Below are positions 1 through 9,164 of a DNA stretch of 51,875 nt, piece by piece. The stretch's first letter is position 1; each line of letters opens with the position of its first letter. The notes beneath the pieces were generated by a model that searched no databases, was not told the origin of the DNA, and saw nothing but the letters and a program-made list of their open reading frames with translations. A program made the position numbers and the translations under genes. Source of the DNA: Bacteroidetes bacterium MED-G21 (lineage in GTDB: Bacteria > Bacteroidota > Bacteroidia > Flavobacteriales > UBA7430); contig NTKG01000003.1 of NCBI GenBank assembly GCA_002457305.1, positions 1 through 51,875 on the forward strand, in the 5' to 3' direction.

Positions 1-2045
1 ACCTTACATTATTTGTTAGCAACGGAGATGTAATTTTTGATTCAAATGGGACCCCATACACTGTTTCTGGTTCACAATCTGAATCGGGCGGATCACTCAC
101 AAGAATAGCATTTACATCATCGGTTCAGGGTGTATTTACAAATGGTAATTCCTATACCTCAAATATCGCATCGTGTGCTATTGAGGGTTGTACAGAGTCT
201 ACTGCTCAAAACTACATGTCTGATGCAAATACGGATGACGGATCTTGTGTTGTTTTTGGGTGTATGGACGAAAGCGCAAGTAATTTTAATTCAATAGCCA
301 ATAATGAAGATGATTCTTGTTTATACCCTGGTTGTACTGACCCTAATTATTTAGAATATGATGAAAACGCAAATACCGATGATGGCTCATGTTCTTGCGT
401 AAGCTCTGTAGAAATTAGCGTAACTACAACTTATGAAGAACCATTTGAGGCTGTCGTATCTGTCGTTGGAGACCATAACCTCTATTCTTCTGGTATTACT
501 GGTGATGATTTGATGGCTATCGCAAATTATAATTATGAGTGGGAGGAAGGTCAATATTGTTTTAATTACGGAGATCCAATGATGTGTGATGAGTTCGCAA
601 ACATTTTGAATTCCGAGATTTCTTTTGGTATTACTGGTGATGATTTGATGGCTATCGCAAATTATACTTATGAGTGGGAGGAAGGTCAATATTGTTTTAA
701 TTACGGAGATCCAATGATGTGTTATGAGTTCGCAAACATTTTGAATTCCGAGATTTCTTTTGGTGGTTCTAATTTTGAATGGTCTAATGATGAAGGTGTA
801 TTATCTACTTCAGAAGAATTTATTCTCAGCACTCCAGGAGAATATACTTTATCTCTCTCTCAAAATGGATGTGAGACACTAAATCAAAACTTTGTTGTAA
901 TAAGTGGTGAAGTAGTTTCAGGTTGTACAAATTCTACTGCAATAAATTATAATGAAGAAGCTAATTCAGATGATGGTTCTTGTATCATCGAGGGATGTAC
1001 TGATTCCATTGCATTAAACTATAATCCTTCCGCAAACCAAAATGATAATTTATGTCAATATATACTTGGGTGTACAGATAGTACCGCATATAATTTTGAC
1101 GCTGTGGCAACTCAAGATGACGGGTCTTGTGTATCGATTATTTTTGGATGTACTGATAGTACTGCTTTTAACTTTGATTCTCAAGCAAATACTGATGACG
1201 GAGCTTGTTTACCAAAAATATTTGGCTGCACTGACCAAAGTGCCTCTAACTTCAACTCTATTGCAAATACTGATGATGGCTTATGCATCCCTTATGTTCA
1301 ACTTCCTGAAGGCTGGAGTATGTTTGGGTATACATGCTTAGAGTCACTAGATGTAGTGGATGCCTTTTCTGAGATATCTGCTAGTATAGAAATTGTAAAA
1401 GATGAATGGGGGCTAGCCTACCTTCCAGCTTGGGGCTTTAGCGCATTTGATAATTTAGAATTTGGTGAGGGATACCAAATTAAAATGATAGAGAATGTTA
1501 CAGATTTTGAATTTTGTACTACAATCGCTGGAGGTGCATCTCAGAATGAATTGGATGCTGCTTATGCAGAAGGTGCAGCCTCGGTAATACCTGAAGATGG
1601 AATCAGTCAATCTGATGTAGAAGATGCTTATGCAGATGGTGTTGCATCAGTTGAAATTCCTGAATTTGAAAGATTTATTGGTGATTATTACCAAGGTGGT
1701 TATATATTGCAAATCAACGAAGATGGCACAGGTTTGGTAGTTGACATACAAGATTTAGGAGTATTTGCTTGGTATATTGCTATTGAAGAAGCTGAAAGTG
1801 CTACCTCCCAAGGCTACGACGATTGGTATCTTCCAAGTAAAGAAGAATTAGAGTTAATGTACAACACTATAGGTCAAAACGGACCGCAAGGTAATAGAGG
1901 GGTTTTTGAAAATGATTTTTATTGGTCTTCCTCGCAGTATTATGACAATAATTTCGGTGCGTGGGGCGTAGATTTCTCTGGTGGTGGTGCGGGAGGTGAC
2001 GTTATTCACAATAGTTACAGGGTTCGTGTTATTCGCGCTTTTTAA
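1..2045 (+). CDS. Secreted/surface repeat protein, 5' truncated by window edge: GCTD...DDGSC Cys repeats, Ig/PKD-like segment, DUF1566-like C-terminal domain
   Basis: Frame is open from nt 3 (LTLFVSNGDVIFDSNGTPYT...) into the listed ORF at 216, so ATG 216 is probably internal. About 8 repeats of the form GCTDSTAxNFxxxANxDDGSC. C-terminus WYLPSKEELELMY...FYWSSSQYY...YRVRVIRAF. Confidence 0.85.
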   Translation, partial: LTLFVSNGDVIFDSNGTPYTVSGSQSESGGSLTRIAFTSSVQGVFTNGNSYTSNIASCAIEGCTESTAQNYMSDANTDDGSCVVFGCMDESASNFNSIANNEDDSCLYPGCTDPNYLEYDENANTDDGSCSCVSSVEISVTTTYEEPFEAVVSVVGDHNLYSSGITGDDLMAIANYNYEWEEGQYCFNYGDPMMCDEFANILNSEISFGITGDDLMAIANYTYEWEEGQYCFNYGDPMMCYEFANILNSEISFGGSNFEWSNDEGVLSTSEEFILSTPGEYTLSLSQNGCETLNQNFVVISGEVVSGCTNSTAINYNEEANSDDGSCIIEGCTDSIALNYNPSANQNDNLCQYILGCTDSTAYNFDAVATQDDGSCVSIIFGCTDSTAFNFDSQANTDDGACLPKIFGCTDQSASNFNSIANTDDGLCIPYVQLPEGWSMFGYTCLESLDVVDAFSEISASIEIVKDEWGLAYLPAWGFSAFDNLEFGEGYQIKMIENVTDFEFCTTIAGGASQNELDAAYAEGAASVIPEDGISQSDVEDAYADGVASVEIPEFERFIGDYYQGGYILQINEDGTGLVVDIQDLGVFAWYIAIEEAESATSQGYDDWYLPSKEELELMYNTIGQNGPQGNRGVFENDFYWSSSQYYDNNFGAWGVDFSGGGAGGDVIHNSYRVRVIRAF
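491..760 (+). repeat. Two tandem copies of a 135-bp (45-aa) unit, 491-625 and 626-760
   Basis: tggtattactggtgatgatttgatggctatcgcaaattat... occurs twice with period 135 and only a couple of visible substitutions (aattataattat/aattatacttat; atgtgtgatgag/atgtgttatgag). Confidence 0.95.
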
Positions 2046-2070
2046 CAATTTTAAGTATAAATACTGAAAA

Positions 2071-2099
2071 AAGCCACTCTAAAAGGGTGGCTTCTTTTA
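2071..2099 (+). terminator. Intrinsic terminator after the repeat protein
   Basis: AAGCCACTC-TAAAA-GGGTGGCTT hairpin followed by cTTTTat, 26 nt after the stop codon. Confidence 0.75.
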
Positions 2100-2396
2100 T
2101 GATATCTAAACTCAAAAAATAATTGATTTAACAATCTTCCACCCCTAATTACCCATCTATCCAAGCAAATTAAATTAATGTGTTAAATCAATTTTATTCA
2201 ATTTATATCGTACTATTTTATGTGGTAGTTTGATGAGAATATTATTCTCTCTATTTAGAATGAAAAAGTCTAATTATAAATTATTTTGACAAGAATATTT
2301 ATCAAAAATGAAGTGATTTAAGTCTTATTTTTGATTTTGTTAATCACTCTATAACCCCTATAAAACCTCAGAAAAAGGACTCGAAGAGGCTAAAAT

Positions 2397-4238
2397 CTAC
2401 TCAACTGTAACCGACTTTGCTAAATTACGAGGCTGGTCTACATGACAGCCTCTCATTACTGCAATATGATACGAAATCAATTGTAAAGGAATAGTGGTAA
2501 GGAGTGGGCTTAACCGTTCATCTACCTCTGGTATTTCAATCACGTGATCGGCAATTTTACTGACAACAGAGTCTCCGTCATTTACAATGGCAATGATTTT
2601 TCCGTTTCTTGCTTTAATTTCCTGAATGTTACTAACCACTTTTTCGTAATGCTCGGTTTTTATTGCAACCACAACGGTAGGCATGTCTGCATCTATTAAA
2701 GCAATCGGACCGTGTTTCATCTCCGCTGCTGGGTAGCCCTCTGCGTGGATATAAGAAATCTCTTTAAGCTTTAAAGCGCCTTCTAGTGCTACTGGAAAGT
2801 TTATACCCCTGCCTAAGAACAAACAGTTTGAGACATCTTTATAAACTGAGGCAATGTGCTTCGATTGCGCGTCTAGATTAAGTGTTTGCTGAACTTTTTT
2901 GGGAATTGCATTCAACTCTCTAATCAGCTTTCTATATAGTTTTTTAGAAATCGACCCCTTTTTTTCAGCCAGGCTCATCGCAATCAAAGTAAATAATGTT
3001 ACTTGTGCAGTAAATGCTTTTGTTGAGGCCACACCAATTTCTGGCCCTGCATGCGTGTAAGCACCTATGTGGGCTTCTCTGGCGATGCTTGACCCAACAA
3101 CATTACAAATACCAAAAATAGTTGCTCCTTTAGCTTTAGCTAACTGTATCGCAGAAAGAGTGTCTGCGGTTTCGCCAGACTGTGATACAGCAATTACAAT
3201 GTCTCGCTCAGTGATAATGGGGTTTCTATATCTAAACTCTGATGCGTATTCAACCTCAACCGGAATACGAGCGAGGCCTTCAATTAAATACTCAGCAACC
3301 AAGCCGGCGTGCCAAGAGGTTCCGCAAGCAACAATAACGATGCGGTCTGCATTCAAGAATTTTTTTTCGTACTGATTGAGGGCGTTTATACTAATGTTGT
3401 TTTTATCGACAATCAAGCGACCTCTAAGGGTATCAAAAATAGATTTAGGCTGCTCATTTACCTCCTTCAACATAAAATGGTCGTAACCGGCTTTTTCTAT
3501 AGACTCTATTTCTAAGGCCAGCTCTTGAATGTATGGGCGAATCAATTTGTTAGCAATCGTTCTTATTTCTAATCCTTTTTTCAATGAAATTAAAGCAACT
3601 TCTTCTTCTTCCAGGTAAACGGCTTGGTTGGTATATTCAATAAAGGGGGTTGCGTCGGAAGCAATGTAGTACTCACCGGTACCAATACCAATAACTAAGG
3701 GGCTCCCTTTTTTTGCAACAACTATTTGATCATTGTTGCCTTCTTCAATAACTGCTATGGCATAAGCGCCAACTACCTGATTTAAAGCAATGCGAACAGC
3801 TTCGGCCAAAGAAACTTCTGTGTGCAGCAACACATCTTCTATTAAATTCACCAGAACCTCAGTATCTGTTTCGCTTTCAAAAGTGTAACCACGCTTTAAA
3901 AGACCTTCTTTTATTGAGGCATAATTCTCAATAATACCGTTGTGAATAATTGCTATACGTCCTGAATTAGAATAGTGCGGATGAGAGTTGATATCGTTTG
4001 GGGAGCCGTGTGTTGCCCAGCGGGTGTGACCAATACCTAATGAAGATTGGGGATCTGCATCTAATACAAGGTTTTCCATTTCGGCAACTTTACCTTGCTT
4101 TTTAAAAACCTCTATTCGGGAATCATTTATTATAGCAATCCCCGAACTATCGTAGCCGCGGTACTCTAGCCTCTTTAAACCTTTAATTAAAACCGGGGGC
4201 GCTTGCTTATCACCAATATAACCAACTATTCCACACAT
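2397..4238 (-). CDS. glmS: Glutamine--fructose-6-phosphate aminotransferase (isomerizing)
   Basis: MCGIVGYIGD...LEYRGYDSSG N-terminal glutaminase, two SIS domains, C-terminal DQPRNLAKSVTVE. Confidence 0.97.
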   Translation of the reverse strand: MCGIVGYIGDKQAPPVLIKGLKRLEYRGYDSSGIAIINDSRIEVFKKQGKVAEMENLVLDADPQSSLGIGHTRWATHGSPNDINSHPHYSNSGRIAIIHNGIIENYASIKEGLLKRGYTFESETDTEVLVNLIEDVLLHTEVSLAEAVRIALNQVVGAYAIAVIEEGNNDQIVVAKKGSPLVIGIGTGEYYIASDATPFIEYTNQAVYLEEEEVALISLKKGLEIRTIANKLIRPYIQELALEIESIEKAGYDHFMLKEVNEQPKSIFDTLRGRLIVDKNNISINALNQYEKKFLNADRIVIVACGTSWHAGLVAEYLIEGLARIPVEVEYASEFRYRNPIITERDIVIAVSQSGETADTLSAIQLAKAKGATIFGICNVVGSSIAREAHIGAYTHAGPEIGVASTKAFTAQVTLFTLIAMSLAEKKGSISKKLYRKLIRELNAIPKKVQQTLNLDAQSKHIASVYKDVSNCLFLGRGINFPVALEGALKLKEISYIHAEGYPAAEMKHGPIALIDADMPTVVVAIKTEHYEKVVSNIQEIKARNGKIIAIVNDGDSVVSKIADHVIEIPEVDERLSPLLTTIPLQLISYHIAVMRGCHVDQPRNLAKSVTVE

Positions 4239-4268
4239 TTAATATGTTCTTTAAAATTATCTCTATCG

Positions 4269-5546
4269 TTAATGAGAAACCAACAAGTTTAATCGAAGCC
4301 CCACACTGTCTACAGAATGATTATTAATGATAACTCGCTCTGGTTGTGAAACAGAAATCGGCACATATAGCGCCAACCTATTTGAATAACCCTCCTGAAC
4401 AACCTTATGAATATAACGTGCTATATTAAATGTATACGTTTGGGCTGACTCATTTTTATTGCCATCAAAATAACTGCTTCCCAGAACGTTTTGGTCTTCC
4501 GTTAGAACCTCTAAATTTCCATCGCTGTTAACCGCGGCTAAGCCCAACTTTTCGGGACTTGAAAAAATACTATCTGCTTCGGTTGAAATATAAGGAATGG
4601 TTAATTCTGCACTATGAAAAACATAATTAGAATCTTTTAAACTCTTGAGGTCAGGTAGTTCAATATAGGTTCTTAAGCCAACGCTACCTTGAACATATGA
4701 CTGAGAGACATATTCCATGTCTAGTGCTGTTTCTATTTCAGTCGCAGAATAATCGTGTGCCCACCGCGTCATTCTGTCTGTACTACTATTTATTTGGAAG
4801 TCGTAAGACAAAGAGTCTGACGTCTCGTTATGGTAATATATCGTTAGTTTACTGTTTTCAGCTAACAAATCAAGTTCTAATAGCAGGCCGCTTCCGGGGC
4901 CTTGGTCTGCCGAAACATACAAGCCGTTAAAAAGGCTCTGAAAAGCGTCGTTATCTGTGTAGTTTGCGGTGTCTGCATCTAATATGTGCTGAGCAAAGGT
5001 GTTTGAAAGCTTTACTTTTAGCTCAGAATTAACAATAGACTGAAGGGTCTGTTGGGGCTCATTAAGAAGTTGAGGGTCAAAATCAAAATCATCTGTAGAA
5101 TAAATGTTAACCGAACTCTCAACATCTAAACCCTCTGTTGTTGTGGTTTCTATTGTCTCTAGCATTTCTCTTACGCTAATGCTCAAAGGGGAAAGGGTGT
5201 CGCCATAATAGCTCGCTATATCTAAATATAACACAATTGAGTCTGCTTGAGCAGAGCTCCCAAAGTCAACATCTGTCGAAGGAATGCGAAATTCTGTATA
5301 TAAAGATGCTGTTGTGTTTCCAAAATAAGGATCCTGTATAGATCCAATAAAAGATGTGGGCCGGTTTAAGGTTGATAATGAGTCTTCCCTTACGGTAGAG
5401 ATTTTAATTTCTTGATCATCAAAAGAAAAGACCTCTAGGTCGTCAGACACAACCAATTGAGATCCCAACTCATTCCACTCTTTTTTACATGCGGTAAAAA
5501 GAACAACTACAGCCAATATGGCTATAGATCTAAGTGTGTATTTCAT
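4269..5546 (-). CDS. DUF4270-type lipoprotein
   Basis: Lipobox-like ...VVVLFTAC, DxxTF/SFIGSIQDPYFGNTTASLYTEFR pattern; position between glmS and the glycogen-synthase-like gene is typical of Flavobacteriia. Confidence 0.75.
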   Translation of the reverse strand: MKYTLRSIAILAVVVLFTACKKEWNELGSQLVVSDDLEVFSFDDQEIKISTVREDSLSTLNRPTSFIGSIQDPYFGNTTASLYTEFRIPSTDVDFGSSAQADSIVLYLDIASYYGDTLSPLSISVREMLETIETTTTEGLDVESSVNIYSTDDFDFDPQLLNEPQQTLQSIVNSELKVKLSNTFAQHILDADTANYTDNDAFQSLFNGLYVSADQGPGSGLLLELDLLAENSKLTIYYHNETSDSLSYDFQINSSTDRMTRWAHDYSATEIETALDMEYVSQSYVQGSVGLRTYIELPDLKSLKDSNYVFHSAELTIPYISTEADSIFSSPEKLGLAAVNSDGNLEVLTEDQNVLGSSYFDGNKNESAQTYTFNIARYIHKVVQEGYSNRLALYVPISVSQPERVIINNHSVDSVGLRLNLLVSH

Positions 5547-5551
5547 ATAAA

Positions 5552-6358
5552 TTATTCCTCAAACAAGGTTTCGTAAAAAGGCTTGTACTGCTCCTTATAT
5601 TCGCCATCTGCATACTCTAGGGTTGGCAACTTAGAATCCTCAATGAGCTTTAATAGGTCTTCATCAAGTTCTGTACTACCCTTAATAACAGCGTCTGAGT
5701 AATTTAATGCCGTTTCTGCTAGCTTTTTATAGTCTACTTTTTCAAATCCGGCAAGATCCTCTTCGCTGTAACCGTCAAACTTTAGCTTATCTGTTAGCCC
5801 ATCACTTAGGGTTCCTTCGAAAGACTGGTTGTAAAGGGAAACAACAATTTTGGTTTTCTCAAAAATAGGGTCGTCGTGATAAAACTTTTTCAAATACATC
5901 GGCAAAAAGCTCGCCATCCAACCATTACAGTGAATAACGTCTGGAGACCAACCCAGTTTTTTAACAGACTCTATGACTCCTCGACAAAAGAAAAGTGCGC
6001 GCTCATCATTGTCTGAATAAAAAGCTCCTTTTTTGTCTTCTGTTGTAAACTTGCGTTTGAAATATTCTTCGTTATCTATAAAGTATACTTGCATTCTCGC
6101 TTGTGGTATTGACGCCACCTTAATGATTAGGGGTTGGTCAATATCGTTAACAATTAGGTTCATCCCTGAAAGTCGGATGACCTCATGTAGTTGGTGTCTT
6201 CTTTCATTAATACACCCAAAGCGAGGCATAAACAATCTAACATCTATTCCAGATTCATTCATTGCTTGTGGCAAAAACCGAGAGGTTTTAGACAAATCGT
6301 TCTCCGGTAAATACGGGGTTATTTCTTGTGAAACGTATAATATTCTTTTCTTAACCAT
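5552..6358 (-). CDS. Glycogen/starch synthase-like protein (GT5 N-terminal domain only)
   Basis: KKRILYVSQEITPYLPENDLSKTSRFLPQAM...DVIHCNGWMASFLPMYLK; 268 aa only. Confidence 0.8.
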   Translation of the reverse strand: MVKKRILYVSQEITPYLPENDLSKTSRFLPQAMNESGIDVRLFMPRFGCINERRHQLHEVIRLSGMNLIVNDIDQPLIIKVASIPQARMQVYFIDNEEYFKRKFTTEDKKGAFYSDNDERALFFCRGVIESVKKLGWSPDVIHCNGWMASFLPMYLKKFYHDDPIFEKTKIVVSLYNQSFEGTLSDGLTDKLKFDGYSEEDLAGFEKVDYKKLAETALNYSDAVIKGSTELDEDLLKLIEDSKLPTLEYADGEYKEQYKPFYETLFEE

Positions 6359-6468
6359 GGCCCAACTTTCTTTTTAATCATAAAACAAACACACAAAAAT
6401 ACAAAATTTTATCCACTTTATTAAGTTTTTCAGTAGCTTTAGCTCCATTTTGCAATATTTTACGGTGC

Positions 6469-7317
6469 ATGAAAATTATTTCAAGCGTATACGAATTAAC
6501 TCTTTTTCTGGGTAAGCATTCAAAAAAGATGTCACTTGGATTTGTTCCAACGATGGGCGCACTTCATCAAGGCCACCTTAGCTTGTTAAAAAAATCACGC
6601 TCTCAAAACGAGCTTAGCCTATGTTCTATTTTTATAAATCCAACTCAATTTAACAACAAGGCTGACTTAAAAAACTATCCCAGCAGACTTAAAGAAGACA
6701 TAAAGTTATTAGGTGCGGCTGGATGCGATGTGGTGTTTACACCACCAGTCTCTGAAATATACCCTGGTGGGTTGCCGTCCGAAGAATATGATTTTGGGCA
6801 ACTCGATAAAGTGATGGAAGGTGTTCAGCGTCCGGGTCACTTTAATGGTGTGGCAATGGTGGTGGCTCGATTCTTCGAAATCATCCAGCCACAAAGAGCC
6901 TACTTTGGCGAAAAGGACTATCAACAACTCGCGATCATTCGGTCACTTGCTGCACAAAAGTTCAAAAATATTGAAATCGTTTCTTGCCCTACCTTGCGCG
7001 AAAAAAGTGGCTTAGCAATGAGCTCTCGAAATTTACTTCTTAACGAGCGTTATCAAATTGCTGCGCAAAGAATATACCAGCGCTTGTTGTCTGTTAAAAA
7101 GCGCGCAAAGAACGCTAACGTTGCAGAGCTTGAGTTGTGGGTCGCAAATGAATTTAAAAAAGATGGTGACCTGGTTCTTGAATATTTTGAAATAGTAGAT
7201 GCAAAAAGCTTAAAAAAAAGCACGGGTTGGTCTGATTTTCCAGAGCACGTCGCTTGTCTTGCTGTTTTTGCCGGAACCACGCGTTTAATTGATAACATTT
7301 TATTAAAAATTAATTAA
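6469..7317 (+). CDS. panC: Pantoate--beta-alanine ligase
   Basis: LGFVPTMGALHQGHLSLL, SIFINPTQFN, GEKDYQQLAIIR motifs. Confidence 0.96.
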   Translation: MKIISSVYELTLFLGKHSKKMSLGFVPTMGALHQGHLSLLKKSRSQNELSLCSIFINPTQFNNKADLKNYPSRLKEDIKLLGAAGCDVVFTPPVSEIYPGGLPSEEYDFGQLDKVMEGVQRPGHFNGVAMVVARFFEIIQPQRAYFGEKDYQQLAIIRSLAAQKFKNIEIVSCPTLREKSGLAMSSRNLLLNERYQIAAQRIYQRLLSVKKRAKNANVAELELWVANEFKKDGDLVLEYFEIVDAKSLKKSTGWSDFPEHVACLAVFAGTTRLIDNILLKIN

Positions 7318-7335
7318 AATGTCTAATTTTGAACC

Positions 7336-7686
7336 ATGCAAATAGAGGTTGTAAAATCAAAGATTCATCGCGTTAAGATTACCCAAGCCAATTTAAACTA
7401 CATTGGGAGTATTACCATTGATGAAAAACTCATGGAAGCATCTAACATTGTTGAAGGAGAAAAGGTGCAGGTGGTTAATATAAATAATGGTGAGCGGTTG
7501 GAAACCTATGTTATTAAGGGGGTGCCTCGCTCTGGGGAAGTTTGTATGAATGGCCCGGCGGCTCGAAAAGTTCAATCAGGCGACTTGGTCATTATCATCA
7601 CTTATGCTAGTATGAGTATTAAGGAAGCTAAAGCTTTTAAGCCAACCTTAATTTTTCCAAACGAAGAAACCAACACTCTAGACTAA
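7336..7686 (+). CDS. panD: Aspartate 1-decarboxylase
   Basis: [29 protein letters not shown] (GS processing site), [20 protein letters not shown]; directly after panC. Confidence 0.96.
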   Translation: MQIEVVKSKIHRVKITQANLNYIGSITIDEKLMEASNIVEGEKVQVVNINNGERLETYVIKGVPRSGEVCMNGPAARKVQSGDLVIIITYASMSIKEAKAFKPTLIFPNEETNTLD

Positions 7687-7687
7687 T

Positions 7688-8701
7688 ATGAAGGATAAAC
7701 TTCTTTCTGTCTTTAAATATCTTTTCTTTTTAATCTTAGGGGGCGGCATTTTATACCTTGTCTTAAAAGGTAAAGATCTTAATAAAATGCTTGAAGATTT
7801 AAAAAGTGCAGAATACAAGTATCTCGTTGCCTCAATGGTCTTTGGTTACGCAGCATATCTTTTTCGTGCACTAAGATGGGTGTTGTTACTTAAAACGATG
7901 AGCTATAAAACGAGTGTTGGCCATGCAACTCACGCTATTGCCGTGGGTTATGTTGCAAATGTCATTTTTCCAAGAGCTGGCGAAATTGTTCGATGCACAA
8001 GTCTTTATAAGGTTACTGGTATTCCGGTAAACAAACTTTTTGGAACAGTGCTCTTGGAGCGTACTATTGATTTAGTGATGTTGGTTGCTTGTATTGCCAT
8101 GGGGTTTGCGTTAAAATATAATGAGCTAAGTTCTTTCCTCGGGTCGGTTAGCGGAGGGGCTGGTTCTGGACATATTAGCAATACAAAGCTGCTTTTGATT
8201 GTTTCCTTATTTATCATTTTAGGCGGGCTGTATTTTTTTCGTGAACAACTAAAACAGAGCAAGCTTTACCGAAAAGTCGTATCGCTTGGTATGGGTGTTA
8301 AAGAGGGGTTTCAGACCGCATACTTTATGAGACAAAAAGAATTATTTGTTTTACACACCCTTCTTATTTGGTTAATGTACCTATTAATGACATACATCTG
8401 CTTCTTTAGCATTCCCGAAACCTCTAATCTGCGTTTTTTAGATGGGCTTTACATTATGGTTATAGGTGGCCTCGGAATGATTGTTCCCGTCCAGGGTGGC
8501 TTGGGCCCATATCATGCAGCCGTAACCTTAGGAATTGTAAGCCTGGGGTTGTCAGAAACGACCGGTATAACACTTGCGGTGTTAATACACACCGCGCAAT
8601 CAATAATGATTCTCATCACAGGAATTATTGCCGCAATTGTTTTATCTTTCGCTAAAAGAAAAGCTGTGCTCAATGAACCAAATAAGTCGTCTTCAGTCTA
8701 A
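7688..8701 (+). CDS. Lysylphosphatidylglycerol synthase TM region / UPF0104-type flippase-like membrane protein
   Basis: Multiple TM segments; ALRWVLLLKTM...AIAVGYVANVIFPRAGEIVRC...GTVLLERTIDL...PVQGGLGPYHAAV. Confidence 0.85.
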   Translation: MKDKLLSVFKYLFFLILGGGILYLVLKGKDLNKMLEDLKSAEYKYLVASMVFGYAAYLFRALRWVLLLKTMSYKTSVGHATHAIAVGYVANVIFPRAGEIVRCTSLYKVTGIPVNKLFGTVLLERTIDLVMLVACIAMGFALKYNELSSFLGSVSGGAGSGHISNTKLLLIVSLFIILGGLYFFREQLKQSKLYRKVVSLGMGVKEGFQTAYFMRQKELFVLHTLLIWLMYLLMTYICFFSIPETSNLRFLDGLYIMVIGGLGMIVPVQGGLGPYHAAVTLGIVSLGLSETTGITLAVLIHTAQSIMILITGIIAAIVLSFAKRKAVLNEPNKSSSV

Positions 8702-9164
8702 AATTTTATCTTTTGAGGCATTAAAAATTCTGCTGAAAAAATGGCGTGATGAAAACGAAAAAATCATCTTCACAAATGGTTGTTTTGACCTACTTCATTT
8801 AGGTCATGTTGATTATTTAGCAAAAGCGCGTGATTTGGGAGGCCGCTTAGTTGTTGGCTTAAATTCTGATGCCTCAATTAAACGCATAAAAGGGCCGTCA
8901 AGACCTATAAATAATGAGCAAAGCAGGGCTGCTCTGTTGGCTGGAATGACCTACGTAGACGCGGTTGTGCTGTTTGATGAAGAAACCCCCGTAAACCTAA
9001 TTTCTGAAGTCATGCCCGCCGTTCTGGTAAAGGGAGGGGACTATAAAATTAAAGAAATTGTGGGTCATGAAATGGTTTTAAATAACGGAGGCGAGGTATG
9101 CACTATAGACTTTGTAGAAGGCTATTCCAGTTCTGAATTAATAAAAAAATTTAAGGCTAGCTAG
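8673..9164 (+). CDS. rfaE2: D-glycero-beta-D-manno-heptose 1-phosphate adenylyltransferase (RfaE domain II-like)
   Basis: IIFTNGCFDLLHLGHVDYLAKARDLGGRLVVGLNSDASIKRIKGPSRPIN. ORF opens at 8628 but MNQISRL at 8673 is the likelier start; overlaps the upstream CDS. Confidence 0.9.
   Translation: MNQISRLQSKILSFEALKILLKKWRDENEKIIFTNGCFDLLHLGHVDYLAKARDLGGRLVVGLNSDASIKRIKGPSRPINNEQSRAALLAGMTYVDAVVLFDEETPVNLISEVMPAVLVKGGDYKIKEIVGHEMVLNNGGEVCTIDFVEGYSSSELIKKFKAS

Noticed and set aside
387-689. Minus-strand 100-aa ORF over the surface gene
   Set aside because: Antisense of the 135-bp duplication; its internal repetition just mirrors the sense repeat.
1042-1341. Alternative-frame + ORF (99 aa)
   Set aside because: Lies wholly within the GCTD repeat protein, in another frame, with no protein-like features of its own.
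3067-3515. Plus-strand ORFs within glmS
   Set aside because: Antisense to a clear, fully conserved glmS reading frame.
6408-6420. TTATCCACT, near DnaA box, between the glycogen-synthase-like gene and panC
   Set aside because: Single one-mismatch site in a short gap; such near matches also occur inside genes (e.g. around 48024).
6709-7298. ORFs antisense or out-of-frame to panC
   Set aside because: Shadow ORFs of a confident gene.
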